Shown here: in pieces, positions 50,921 to 59,330 of the stretch
Position numbering within the stretch: the first letter of the stretch is position 1
Layout of the letters: each line of letters begins with the position of its first letter
Assembly: GCF_044755465.1 (NCBI RefSeq)
Contig: NZ_JBIVRB010000008.1
Span: 124,001-188,000, forward strand
Direction: 5' to 3'
DNA length: 64,000 nt
Source: Peterkaempfera sp044755465
Lineage (GTDB): Bacteria; Actinomycetota; Actinomycetes; Streptomycetales; Streptomycetaceae
Position numbers and translations under genes: made by a program
Notes under the pieces: generated by a model
Database searches by the model: none
What the model was told of the DNA's origin: nothing
Seen by the model: the letters and a program-made list of their open reading frames with translations, nothing else

Positions 50921-52426
50921 ATGTCCCTCAACCGCACCCTGGTCCGAGGCCGCGACCTGGCCCGCACCGCCGGGGACCACGCCGCCGACCTGCTCGGCCC
51001 GCTGCTGGTGGTCGGTCGCGGGCTGCTGCGGCACGCCGCCTGGCTGCGCGCCTGGTGGCAGGGCACCCCCAAGGACCGCAGAGGCCCGGCGGCCCTGCTG
51101 GTCGCGGCGGTGCTCGCGGCGATCGCCGTGCTGCCGTACGGGGTCCCGCTGGCCGCCGCCGGGCTGCTCGCCGCCGCCGCCTGGGCCGGCCGCGACCGGA
51201 CACCCGCCGCCGCGTCGCCCGACCCGGCCCACCTCAGGCTCCAGGCGGTGTACGCCGCGCTCACCCCCTACCTGTCGCACCCGGACGACCCCCGGCCGCT
51301 CTACACCCACGACGGCGACTACAAGGCGGTCTTCACCGGCTGGGAGTTCGACGGGGAGGGGCGGCTCGCCGTGCTGGAACTGGGCTACCCCGCGTACTTC
51401 CCGGACAGCGAGGCCACCGCCCGCGCCCGGGTCGAGCAGGTGCTCCAGGGCAAGGCCGGGCGCGACCGGGAGTACCGGTTCGAGTGGGCCGAGGAGACCA
51501 ACCGGCTGCGGGTGGAGGCGCTGGCGCCGCTGCCGGCGGACATCGTCGTCCAGCGGTTCGTGGCCGGTCCGGGCGAGCTGGTGCTCGGCTTCACCGACAC
51601 CGACGGCAGCAACCGGACGATCCCCCTCGACCTGGGCGGCAGCCCGGCGCAGCGGCCCCCGGTGCTCTGGCGCACCGGCGCGCGGACCGCCGACGCGCAC
51701 CTGCTGGTCCTCGGCACCCCCAGGGCCGGCGCCTCGACGCTGCTGCGGGCCATCGCCCTCCAGGCGCTGCCGTCCGGTGACGTACTGGTCGTCGACGGCG
51801 CCGGCAGCGGGGAGCACGGCTGCCTGGTCGGGCGGCCGGGGGTGCGCACGGTGGAGACCAGCCTGCACGGGGCGCTGGCGGCGCTGGAGTGGGCGGCCAA
51901 CGAGACCGGGCGGCGGCTGGCGGCGGTCGAGCGGGCCCGGCAGTTCCGCGACCCGGCGCCGCTGTCGCCGCGTCCGCTGTGGCTGCTGCTGGACCACCTG
52001 AGCGAGCTGAGCGAACTCGCCCGCGCGGAGGACCGGCCCGACCCGCAGGAGCTGCTGGAACGGCCGCTGCGGCAGGGGCGGTCGGTGCGGGTGTGCGTCG
52101 TCCTGGCCGAGCACCTGGACGCCCTGGACCGGGTCCGCCCCGCCGTACGGGCCGCCGCCCGGGGCCGGGTCGTGCTCGGCACGCCGACGCCCGAGCAGGC
52201 GGCGGCCGCGCTGGGCGCCCCGCTGGACCTCACCCCGCCGGTCCGCGTCCCGCCGGGGCGCGGCTACGCCCGGCTCGGCGGCACGGCGCCGGTCCGCCTC
52301 CAGGTACCGGCCGCGCCCGACCCGCTGGACGAGGACGCCCCGGCCCAACAGCGGGACGCCGTCACCGCCCTACTCCCCCACCCCGCCCTCACCCTCACCA
52401 AACGCCCCACCCACCCAGGACGCTGA
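50921..52426 (+). CDS. FtsK/SpoIIIE-like protein with a degenerate P-loop
   Basis: The 501-residue protein has a hydrophobic region at about 45-95 (two membrane spans) and a C-terminal ATPase-like domain similar to the FtsK/Tra group: LLVLGTPRAGASTLLRAI, DVLVVDGAGSGEHG, LWLLLDHLSEL. In the Walker A loop the invariant Lys before Ser/Thr is Ala (RAGAST), so ATP hydrolysis is doubtful. It may have a structural or regulatory role in DNA handling. ATG 50921 with GGGGAGAG upstream is preferred over an earlier in-frame start at 50867. Confidence 0.72.
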   Translation: MSLNRTLVRGRDLARTAGDHAADLLGPLLVVGRGLLRHAAWLRAWWQGTPKDRRGPAALLVAAVLAAIAVLPYGVPLAAAGLLAAAAWAGRDRTPAAASPDPAHLRLQAVYAALTPYLSHPDDPRPLYTHDGDYKAVFTGWEFDGEGRLAVLELGYPAYFPDSEATARARVEQVLQGKAGRDREYRFEWAEETNRLRVEALAPLPADIVVQRFVAGPGELVLGFTDTDGSNRTIPLDLGGSPAQRPPVLWRTGARTADAHLLVLGTPRAGASTLLRAIALQALPSGDVLVVDGAGSGEHGCLVGRPGVRTVETSLHGALAALEWAANETGRRLAAVERARQFRDPAPLSPRPLWLLLDHLSELSELARAEDRPDPQELLERPLRQGRSVRVCVVLAEHLDALDRVRPAVRAAARGRVVLGTPTPEQAAAALGAPLDLTPPVRVPPGRGYARLGGTAPVRLQVPAAPDPLDEDAPAQQRDAVTALLPHPALTLTKRPTHPGR

Positions 52427-52439
52427 ACACCCAGCCGGC

Positions 52440-52650
52440 CGCACCCCCACCCCAGGGGCGCGAGGAACCGCGCGAACAACCCACCACCCACCCAGGGCGC
52501 TCAACAAACAGTCCGCCACACCAACCCAGGGGCGCGAGGAACTGCCCGAACAACCCACCACCCACCCAGGGCGCTCAACAAACAGTCCGCCGCACCACCC
52601 CAGGGGCGCGAGGAACTGCGCGAACAACCCACCACCCACGCAGGGCGCTG
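52440..52650. repeat. Tandem repeat array, about 65-bp unit (three to four copies)
   Basis: A unit containing GGGGCGCGAGGAACTGCGCG and then AACAACCCACCACCCACCCA repeats with small changes. The GCGCGAGGAACTGCGCGA core is the reverse complement, with one change, of the TCGCGCAGTTCCCCGCGC core of the adjoining array, so the two arrays face each other. It is non-coding. Confidence 0.8.
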
Positions 52651-53110
52651 AGCAAGCGGTCCGCTGCACCTCGGTGCGGGGCTTGTCGCGCAGTTCCCCG
52701 CGCCCCCGGGTGAGTGCATGGCTGAGCAGGCGGTTTGCTGCACCTCCGTGCGGGGCCTGTCGCGCAGTTCCCCGCGCCCCCGGGTGAGTGCATGGCTGAG
52801 CAAGCGGTCCGCTGCACCTCCGTGCGGGGCCTGTCGCGCAGTTCCCCGCGCCCCCGGGTGAGTGCATGGCTGAACAAGCGGTTTGCTGCACCTCCGTGCG
52901 GGGCCTGTCGCGCAGTTCCCCGCGCCCCCGGGTGAGTGCATGGCTGAACAAGCGGTCCGCTGCACCTCGGTGCGGGGCCTGTCGCGCAGTTCCCCGCGCC
53001 CCCGGGTGAGTGCATGGCTGAACAAGCGGTTTGCTGCACCTCGGTGCGGGGCCTGTCGCGCAGTTCCCCGCGCCCCTGAGGGAGTGCATGGCTGAGCAAG
53101 CGGTCCGCTG
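52651..53110. repeat. Alternating 74-bp tandem repeat array (six copies plus a partial)
   Basis: Units of 74 bp each contain GAGTGCATGGCTGA, then GCGGTCCGCTG or GCGGTTTGCTG, then TCGCGCAGTTCCCCGCGCCC. The CCG and TTT variants alternate strictly through seven units, so the true period may be 148 bp, as if a two-unit block had been amplified. Because 74 is not a multiple of 3, open frames shift phase with each unit, and I treat the block as non-coding. Confidence 0.85.
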
Positions 53111-53171
53111 CGCGTAGGTTCCCGCGCGCCTCAGGGCGGTGTCCGGAGCGGCCGGCTGGGGGGATGGGGGT

Positions 53172-54659
53172 TCACGCGACGAAGACTTCGCCGGTCGGGG
53201 CGGTGCCGGTGCCGGAGGAGACGGCGTGGGCGGCGAGGGCCAGGCGGCGGGCCGCTTCGCGGGCGGTGTCGCCGCCGACGGTGAGGGGGAGGCGTACGTA
53301 GGGTTCGAACGCGCCGTCCACGCCGAAGCGGCTGCCCGCCGCCAGCCGTACGCCGTGCCGCTCGCCCTCGGCGGCCAGCGCCGCGCCCGACTCGCCCGCC
53401 GTGCGCACCCAGAGCGTGAGCCCGCCGGTCGGCAGGTCGAAGCGCCAGTCCGGCAGGGTGTCCCGCAGGGCGGCGGCCAGGTCGTCGCGGTGGCCGCGCA
53501 GCCGGCCGCGCCGCTCGGTGACCCCCGCCGCCCAACCGCCGTCGCGCAGCAGCCGGGCGACGGCGAGCTGCTCCAGTACGGGCGAGCCCAGGTCGGTGTA
53601 CGAGCGGGCCGCGATCAGACGGCGGATCACGGCGGGCGCGGCCCGGACCCAGCCGATCCGCAGTCCGCCCCAGACCGCCTTGCTGGCCGAGCCCACGGTG
53701 ATCACGGTGCCGCCGGGGTCGAAGGCCGCCAGCGGCCGGGGCAGCACGGCCGACCCGCCGGTGTCGAAGCTCAGTTCGGCCATGGTCTCGTCCGCCACCA
53801 GCACGGTGCCGGCCGTCCGGGCGGCGGCGACCAGGGCGCCGCGCTGCTCGTCGGGGACCAGGGTGCCGGTGGGGTTGTGGAAGTCCGGGATGACGTACGC
53901 GGCGCGCGGCGCGGCGCCCCGAAGCACCCGCCGCCACTCCCCCAGGTCCCAGCCGGCGAGCCCGCCGGCCAGTGCGACCGGTACCAGCCGGATGCCGTCG
54001 CGGCGCAGCATCTGGAGCAGGTTGGCGTAGCTCGGCGCCTCCACCGCCACCCGGTCGCCGGGCGCGGTCAGCAGTCGGCGTACCGCGGCCAGGGCGCCCA
54101 TCGCGCCGGTGGTGACCATGATCTGCTCGGGCATGGTGGGGGTGCCGCGCGCGGTGAAGCGGTCGGCCAGGGCCTCGCGCAGCACGGGGAGGCCGGCGGG
54201 GTAGTCGCCGTGGGTGCGGGTGTGGGCGGGCAGGTCGGTGAGCGCGGCGGTGAAGGCGGCGGTGAGCCAGGGTTCGGCGGCCGGGGGTGCGGCGCAGCCG
54301 AGGTCGATGACGGTCGCGGCCAGTTCGGGGGGCAGCGGTTCCAGGCCGCCGGTGGGCACCGGGTGGCCGTCGGGCAGGACGGTCCAGCTGCCGGCGCCGC
54401 GACGGCTGGTCAGATAGCCCCAGCTGCGCAGTTGCTGGTAGCCGGCGGCGACGGTGGTCCGGCTGACGCCGAGGGCGGCGGCGAGTTCCCGTTCGGCGGG
54501 CAGCCGGACGGAGACGCCGAGCCTGCCCTCCAGGACGAGCAGCCGGACCGACTCCGCGAGCCCCCGGTAGGCGGGGACGCCGCCCTGCGGTGGGAAGCCC
54601 GCACCGCCGAGCAGACGGGCGAGGCGGCCGGGGCCGACGACGGTGGTCCAGCTGTCCAT
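53172..54659 (-). CDS. MocR-type GntR/aminotransferase regulator, YczR-like
   Basis: The 495-residue protein joins a GntR winged helix (about 25-95; LPAERELAAALGVSRTTVAA then GYQQLRSWGYL) to a fold-type-I aminotransferase domain. The PLP Lys lies in TVGSASKAVWGGLRIGW, and the PDFHNPTG motif is present. MocR proteins use PLP as a sensor. The divergent neighbour is a YczE-like membrane protein, the partner known for the YczR subgroup. A palindrome lies between the two genes. Confidence 0.92.
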   Translation of the reverse strand: MDSWTTVVGPGRLARLLGGAGFPPQGGVPAYRGLAESVRLLVLEGRLGVSVRLPAERELAAALGVSRTTVAAGYQQLRSWGYLTSRRGAGSWTVLPDGHPVPTGGLEPLPPELAATVIDLGCAAPPAAEPWLTAAFTAALTDLPAHTRTHGDYPAGLPVLREALADRFTARGTPTMPEQIMVTTGAMGALAAVRRLLTAPGDRVAVEAPSYANLLQMLRRDGIRLVPVALAGGLAGWDLGEWRRVLRGAAPRAAYVIPDFHNPTGTLVPDEQRGALVAAARTAGTVLVADETMAELSFDTGGSAVLPRPLAAFDPGGTVITVGSASKAVWGGLRIGWVRAAPAVIRRLIAARSYTDLGSPVLEQLAVARLLRDGGWAAGVTERRGRLRGHRDDLAAALRDTLPDWRFDLPTGGLTLWVRTAGESGAALAAEGERHGVRLAAGSRFGVDGAFEPYVRLPLTVGGDTAREAARRLALAAHAVSSGTGTAPTGEVFVA

Positions 54660-54692
54660 GGCGATCAGTCCACTTCTTCGCGATTGGCCGTC

Positions 54693-54708
54693 GATCGGCA
54701 GGCCGATC
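54693..54708. promoter_or_regulatory. Candidate YczR-type operator
   Basis: GATCGGC-AG-GCCGATC is a perfect palindrome in the 105-base divergent spacer. TCCACT (54669-54674) and AGTGG (54718 on) form a further inverted pair around it. Confidence 0.4.
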
Positions 54709-54764
54709 CGCCCTCAGAGTGGCATGGGCGGGCCTCGGTGGCCAGGCCGATCGCGAGGAGGGGC

Positions 54765-55412
54765 ATGAACACCCGACGTCTGGTGCAGCTGTACGCGGGG
54801 CTGCTGCTGTACGGGTCCAGCGCGGGCCTCCAGGTCCGGGCCGGCCTGGGTCTGGACCCGTGGGACGTCTTCCATCAGGGCGTGGCGCGGCACACCGGCT
54901 GGTCGATCGGCACCATCGTCTGCGTGGTCGGGGCGCTGGTGCTGCTGCTCTGGATACCGCTGCGGCAGCGGCCGGGGCTGGGCACGGTGAGCAATGTGCT
55001 GCTGGTCGGCACCTCGATGGACGCCGCGCTGCGGGTGGTCCCGGCCGTGGGCGCGCTGCCACTGCGGATCGGGCTGCTGGTCGCCGCCGTGGTGCTGAAC
55101 GCCGCCGCAACCGGCCTGTACATCGGCGCGGGCTACGGTCCCGGTCCGCGCGACGGGCTGATGACCGGCCTGCACCGCCGCACCGGCCGCTCGGTGCGGC
55201 TGGTGCGCACCTGCATCGAGGTCAGCGTGCTGGCCGTCGGCTGGCTGCTGGGCGGCACGGTCGGCGTCGGCACGGTGGTGTACGCGCTGGCGATCGGGCC
55301 GCTGGCGCAGGTCTTCCTGCGCCGCTTCCCGGGCCCGGGGGCGGCCGGGCCGCGTACGGTCGCCGCCGGGCGTGCCGAGCCGGCTCCGCAGCCGGACCGC
55401 GCGCCGTCCTGA
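54765..55412 (+). CDS. YczE-family membrane protein
   Basis: The 215-residue protein has five or so membrane spans, with the family's GLDPWDVFHQGVARHTG motif after the first span and GYGPGPRDGLMTGL later. Its function is unknown. GAGGAGG stands before ATG 54765. It is divergent from the YczR-like gene, which probably controls it. Confidence 0.88.
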   Translation: MNTRRLVQLYAGLLLYGSSAGLQVRAGLGLDPWDVFHQGVARHTGWSIGTIVCVVGALVLLLWIPLRQRPGLGTVSNVLLVGTSMDAALRVVPAVGALPLRIGLLVAAVVLNAAATGLYIGAGYGPGPRDGLMTGLHRRTGRSVRLVRTCIEVSVLAVGWLLGGTVGVGTVVYALAIGPLAQVFLRRFPGPGAAGPRTVAAGRAEPAPQPDRAPS

Positions 55413-55464
55413 GGCGGTGGCCCGGGGCCCCGGGGGCGGGGAGGGCGGCGGCATACTCTGGGAC

Positions 55465-56364
55465 GTGACCAGCCGACCCCTCACCAGCCGACCAGTGACC
55501 AGCCGGCCCGTGCCGCGCCACCCGTTCCTGGACCACCCGGGGCTGCTCGCCTTCGCCCATCGCGGCGGGATGCTGGGCGCGCCGGAGAACACCATGGCCG
55601 CCTTCGAGCGGGCGGTGCGGCTCGGCTACCGCTATCTGGAGACGGATGCGCGGGTGACCGCCGACGGCAGGCTGCTGGCCTTCCACGACGCGCGGCTGGA
55701 GCGCAGCACCGACGCCGCCGGGGCGGTCGCCCGGCTGCCGTGGCGGACGGTGCGGGCGGCGAGGGTGGCGGGGCGGGAGCCGATCCCGCTGCTGGAGGAG
55801 GTGCTGGGCGCCTTCCCCGGGACGCGGTTCAACATCGATGTGAAGTCCGCCGCCGCCGTGCGCCCGCTGCTGGCCGCCGTGCGGCGCACCGGGGCGTGGG
55901 ACCGGGTCTGCGTGGGCGCCTTCTCCGACGCCCGGCTGGCGGCGGTCCGGGCCGCCGCCGGGCCCCGGCTGGCGACGTCGCTGGGTCCGCGTGCGGTGCT
56001 GGGCCTGCGGCTGCGGTCGCTGTCCGGCCCGGTGCCCGCCGACCGGCTGCTCGGCGGCCGGGTGCTGGGGGCGGCGGCCCGGCGGCAGGCGGTCTGCGTC
56101 CAGGTCCCGGCGCGCTACCCGGTGGCGGCGCAGCCGCAGGACACCGGCGCGGTGGTCGACCGGGCGGGCGGGCGGGGCCTGCGGGTGGTCGACCGGGCGT
56201 TCGTCCGCGCCGCGCACCGGCTGGGCCTCCAGGTGCATGTGTGGACGGTGGACGACCCCCGGCTGATGCGGGAGCTGATCGGGCTGGGCGTGGATGGCAT
56301 CATGTCCGACCGGGTCGATGTGCTGCGTGACGTGCTGGTCGAGCACGGGCGCTGGTCCGGCTGA
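55465..56364 (+). CDS. Glycerophosphodiester phosphodiesterase family protein
   Basis: The 299-residue TIM-barrel protein has the GDPD signature: FAHRGGMLGAPENTMAAFERA with the catalytic His and the metal-binding Glu, LETDARVTADGRLLAFHD with the second acid and His, and a C-terminal HVWTVDDP. It hydrolyses glycerophosphodiesters from phospholipid turnover. The N terminus has three T-S-R-P repeats. GTG 55465 is the chosen start; no strong ribosome site is seen and a TACTCT lies close upstream, so a leaderless transcript is possible. Confidence 0.88.
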   Translation: MTSRPLTSRPVTSRPVPRHPFLDHPGLLAFAHRGGMLGAPENTMAAFERAVRLGYRYLETDARVTADGRLLAFHDARLERSTDAAGAVARLPWRTVRAARVAGREPIPLLEEVLGAFPGTRFNIDVKSAAAVRPLLAAVRRTGAWDRVCVGAFSDARLAAVRAAAGPRLATSLGPRAVLGLRLRSLSGPVPADRLLGGRVLGAAARRQAVCVQVPARYPVAAQPQDTGAVVDRAGGRGLRVVDRAFVRAAHRLGLQVHVWTVDDPRLMRELIGLGVDGIMSDRVDVLRDVLVEHGRWSG

Positions 56365-56415
56365 CGGGGACTTCCCGCCCGGGACCGGGCGGCGGCGGGG
56401 CAGGGGAGGCCGGGG

Positions 56416-57798
56416 ATGGCAGCGGAACGGGTCGGGGCGGCGGAGCCCGTGGTGGACGGTGCCGCGTCGGCGGCGGCCGGGCTGCGGCGGGTGCAGCGCG
56501 GCTGGTACTTCTACGACTGGGCGAACTCGGTCTTCTCGACCACGGTGGTCACCGTCTTCCTCGGCCCGTACCTCACCTCGGTGGCCGAGGCGGCGGCGGA
56601 CGCGGACGGCTATGTGCACCCGCTGGGCCTGCCGGTGCGGGCCGGGGCATTCTTCCCGTACGCGGTCTCCGCCTCGGTGCTGCTGTCGGTGCTGGTGATG
56701 CCGGTGGCCGGGGCGGTGGCGGACCGCACCGGGCGGCACCGGACCCTGATGGGGGTGGCCGCGTACCTGGGGGCGGGGGCCACCGCCGCGATGTTCCTGC
56801 TGCGCGGCGACCGCTATCTGCTGGGCGGGGCGCTGCTGGTGCTGGCCAACGTCGCGTTCGCGGTGTCGGCGGTGCTGTACAACTCCTTCCTGCCCGCCAT
56901 CGCGCCGCCGGAGCAGCGGGACGCGGTCTCCTCACGGGGCTGGGCGTTCGGCTACGCGGGCGGGGCGCTGCTGCTGGTGCTCAACCTGGTGCTGTACGAG
57001 GGGCGTGCCTCCTTCGGCGTGGCGGAGGGCGACGCGGTGCGGATCTGCCTGGCCTCGGCGGGGGTGTGGTGGGCCGGGTTCACCCTGATCCCGATGCGGC
57101 GGCTGCCGGAGCGGGCGGGGGTCCCCGGTGCGGCGCCGGTGGCCGGGGGCGGGCTGGGGGCGGGGTTCCGGCAGCTGCGCGGCACGCTGGCCGAGATGCG
57201 CCGCTACCCGCTGACGCTGTTCTTCCTGGCCGGGTACCTCTGCTACAACGACGGGGTGCAGACGGTGATCTCGCAGGCGTCGCTGTACGGCAGCCGGGAG
57301 CTGGGCATGGCGCAGGGGTCGCTGGTGGTCGCGGTGCTGATGGTGCAGGTGCTGGCGATCGGCGGGGCGCTGCTGCTGGGCCGGCTGGCGCGGCGGTACG
57401 GCGCCAAGCGGGCGATCCTGGGGTCGCTGGTGGCCTGGGGGGCGACGGTGGCGCTGGGCTTCGCGCTGCCGGCCCACCGGCCGGTGTGGTTCTTCTCACT
57501 CGCGGCGCTGATCGGTCTGGTGATGGGCGGCAGCCAGGCGCTGTCCCGGTCGCTCTTCTCGCAGCTGGTGCCGCCGGGCAAGGAGGCGGAGTACTTCAGC
57601 GTCTACGAGGTCAGCGACCGGGGGACCAGCTGGTTGGGGCCGCTGGTCTTCGGGATCGCCTACCAGGCGACCGGGAGTTACCGGGTGGCGATCGTCTCGC
57701 TGGTGCTGTTCTTCGCGGTGGGTTTCGCGCTGCTGCTGCGCCTTCCGGTGCGGCGGGCGATCGCGGCGGCGGGGAATCCGGTGCCGGAGCGGGTGTGA
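56416..57798 (+). CDS. MFS transporter, UMF1 (Atg22-like) family
   Basis: The 460-residue protein has about twelve membrane spans and the family hallmark WYFYDWANSVFSTTVVTVF at residues 31-49, plus VADRTGRHRTLM in the first MFS loop. Members of the group are transporters of uncertain substrate. GGAGG lies shortly before ATG 56416. It follows the GDPD gene by 51 bases and may share its transcript. Confidence 0.9.
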   Translation: MAAERVGAAEPVVDGAASAAAGLRRVQRGWYFYDWANSVFSTTVVTVFLGPYLTSVAEAAADADGYVHPLGLPVRAGAFFPYAVSASVLLSVLVMPVAGAVADRTGRHRTLMGVAAYLGAGATAAMFLLRGDRYLLGGALLVLANVAFAVSAVLYNSFLPAIAPPEQRDAVSSRGWAFGYAGGALLLVLNLVLYEGRASFGVAEGDAVRICLASAGVWWAGFTLIPMRRLPERAGVPGAAPVAGGGLGAGFRQLRGTLAEMRRYPLTLFFLAGYLCYNDGVQTVISQASLYGSRELGMAQGSLVVAVLMVQVLAIGGALLLGRLARRYGAKRAILGSLVAWGATVALGFALPAHRPVWFFSLAALIGLVMGGSQALSRSLFSQLVPPGKEAEYFSVYEVSDRGTSWLGPLVFGIAYQATGSYRVAIVSLVLFFAVGFALLLRLPVRRAIAAAGNPVPERV

Positions 57799-57982
57799 GG
57801 GAGTACGGTTCAGCCGCAGGCTCCGGGGCAGGTGCGGAGTGTACGCCGATTGCAGCTGTCAGGATTGGTCACTGCGTGCAAAAAATCGGAAGCCGAGGGT
57901 GATATCGCACGCCAGATGTGACAAAAAGGGCGCCGATGGGTACAACGGGGGCGGCACGACTGACGACGCATGTCCCAGGACG

Positions 57983-58008
57983 GGAATCTTCGACGGCGGC
58001 CGCGCGTT
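57983..58008 (+). promoter_or_regulatory. SigR-type promoter of rbpA
   Basis: GGAAT (57983-57987) and GTT (58006-58008) are separated by exactly 18 bases, the consensus of the thiol-stress sigma factor SigR. rbpA is a known SigR target in Streptomyces coelicolor. Confidence 0.8.
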
Positions 58009-58074
58009 GACCGAATCAGACGAAGACAGAGACCGAACCAGTCCTGTGGGCCACAAGCCCGGGAGGCACGATTC

Positions 58075-58449
58075 ATGAGTGAGCGAGCTCTCCGCGGCAC
58101 GCGACTCGGGGCCACCAGCTACGAGACCGACCGCGGTATCGATCTGGCCCCCCGCCAGACCGTGGAGTACGCATGTCAGAACGGACACCGCTTCGAGGTG
58201 CCGTTCTCCGTGGAAGCCGAGATCCCTTCCGTGTGGGAGTGCCGCTTCTGCGGTACCGAGGCTCTCCTGCTCGACGGCGATGAGCCGGAGGAGAAGAAGG
58301 TGAAGCCCGCGCGCACCCATTGGGACATGCTGATGGAGCGCCGGACCCGAGAGGAGCTGGAGGAGGTGCTGGCCGAGCGGCTGGCCGTGCTCCGTTCCGG
58401 CGGGATGAACCTGGCGGTGCACCCACGGGACAACCGCAAGAGCGCCTGA
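58075..58449 (+). CDS. rbpA: RNA polymerase-binding protein RbpA
   Basis: The 124-residue protein is a clear RbpA: SERALRGTRLGATSYETDRG at the N terminus, a zinc-ribbon-like core (YACQNGHRF ... WECRFCG) and the C-terminal sigma-interacting part (ARTHWDMLMERRTREELEEV then LAERLAVLR). It binds RNA polymerase and the principal sigma factor and helps open promoters in actinobacteria. GGAGG precedes ATG 58075. A SigR-type promoter lies 67 bases before the start codon and a strong hairpin follows. Confidence 0.97.
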   Translation: MSERALRGTRLGATSYETDRGIDLAPRQTVEYACQNGHRFEVPFSVEAEIPSVWECRFCGTEALLLDGDEPEEKKVKPARTHWDMLMERRTREELEEVLAERLAVLRSGGMNLAVHPRDNRKSA

Positions 58450-58473
58450 CCGCACCACCTCCCCGGCGGGGAG

Positions 58474-58523
58474 GCGAAGGCCCCGGCGCCGGCAGAGACA
58501 TCTGCCGGCGCCGGGGCCTTCGC
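58474..58523. terminator. Perfect 23-bp hairpin after rbpA
   Basis: The arms at 58474-58496 and 58501-58523 are perfect reverse complements with a 4-base loop, between the convergent rbpA and FxsA-like genes. Confidence 0.9.
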
Positions 58524-58544
58524 CGGGTCCGGACGGAGCGGCGC

Positions 58545-59204
58545 TCAGCCGCGCCGGTCGGGGCCGGGCAGCCGGGTCTGCTCGGCGCCGGGCTGGCCCG
58601 ATCCCGACTTACCCGATCCCGACTGGTTCGGGCCGGAGTTGTTCGAGCCTGAGCGGTTTGGGCCTGAGTGGTCTGGGCCGGGCCAGCCCACGACCTCGCC
58701 GGGAACGACCTTGCCGTCCGGCCGGTGGATGCGCAGCTGCTCCTGGAGCCGCAGCGCGTCACCGAGCGGATCGCCCGCGCGCCGCATCACCGACCGGGCC
58801 AGCCGGGCCGGTACGCGCCGCAGCAGCGCCCTGGTCGGCGGGAAGAGGCAGGCCAGGCCGAGCAGGTCGGACAGGAAGCCGGGGATGATCAGCAGCATGC
58901 CGCCGGTGATGGTGAGCGCGGTGTGCGACTCCCCCGGCTCCGGCACCCGGCCCTGCTCGACGGCCCGCGCCGCGTCCCGCAGGGCGCGCAGCCCGGCCCG
59001 CTTGACCACCCAGCCGCCGAGCACGGCGGCCAGGATCAGCAGCCCCACCACGGCGAGGCCGCCCAGCACCGAGGCCACCTGGAGCAGCAGCCAGATCTCC
59101 AGCACCAGCCAGGCCGCCACCAGCAGCGGAAGCAGCGTACGCAGCCTGCCGCGGCGCCTGGCCGGGCGGGCGGTGCCCCACTGACGGGTGTCGGGATCGG
59201 TCAC
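58545..59204 (-). CDS. FxsA-family membrane protein
   Basis: The 219-residue protein has an N-terminal hydrophobic core with the FxsA pattern: LPLLVAAWLVLEIWLLLQVA, GLLILAAVLGGWVVKRAGLR, then LTITGGMLLIIPGFLSDLLG. The last 40 residues are a Ser/Gly/Asn/Pro-rich repeat tail. FxsA suppresses F-exclusion of phage T7 in Escherichia coli; its actinobacterial role is unknown. GTG 59204 has GGAGAG 9 bases upstream; a longer frame to 59258 is less likely. Confidence 0.88.
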   Translation of the reverse strand: MTDPDTRQWGTARPARRRGRLRTLLPLLVAAWLVLEIWLLLQVASVLGGLAVVGLLILAAVLGGWVVKRAGLRALRDAARAVEQGRVPEPGESHTALTITGGMLLIIPGFLSDLLGLACLFPPTRALLRRVPARLARSVMRRAGDPLGDALRLQEQLRIHRPDGKVVPGEVVGWPGPDHSGPNRSGSNNSGPNQSGSGKSGSGQPGAEQTRLPGPDRRG

Positions 59205-59330
59205 GGGTCTGCTCTCCACTCCCTCGCCCGGCGCGCTCCCCTGCGGAGGGCCGGCCATCGGACCCCGCGCCCGCCCCGGTGGGGGCGGGCCCCGGCGGCC
59301 CGCGCGAGGGCGACGGCCGGACCGCTGCTC

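Noticed and set aside
52501..53099. Minus-strand repetitive proteins (GAGNCATGPAPRC type) in the repeat block
   Set aside because: The 74-bp unit is not a multiple of 3, so each frame reads the unit in changing phase; three overlapping frames look equally open. This is repeat DNA, not coding.
52651..53110. CRISPR-like array
   Set aside because: The units are nearly identical along their whole 74 bp, with no unique spacers, and no cas genes are nearby.
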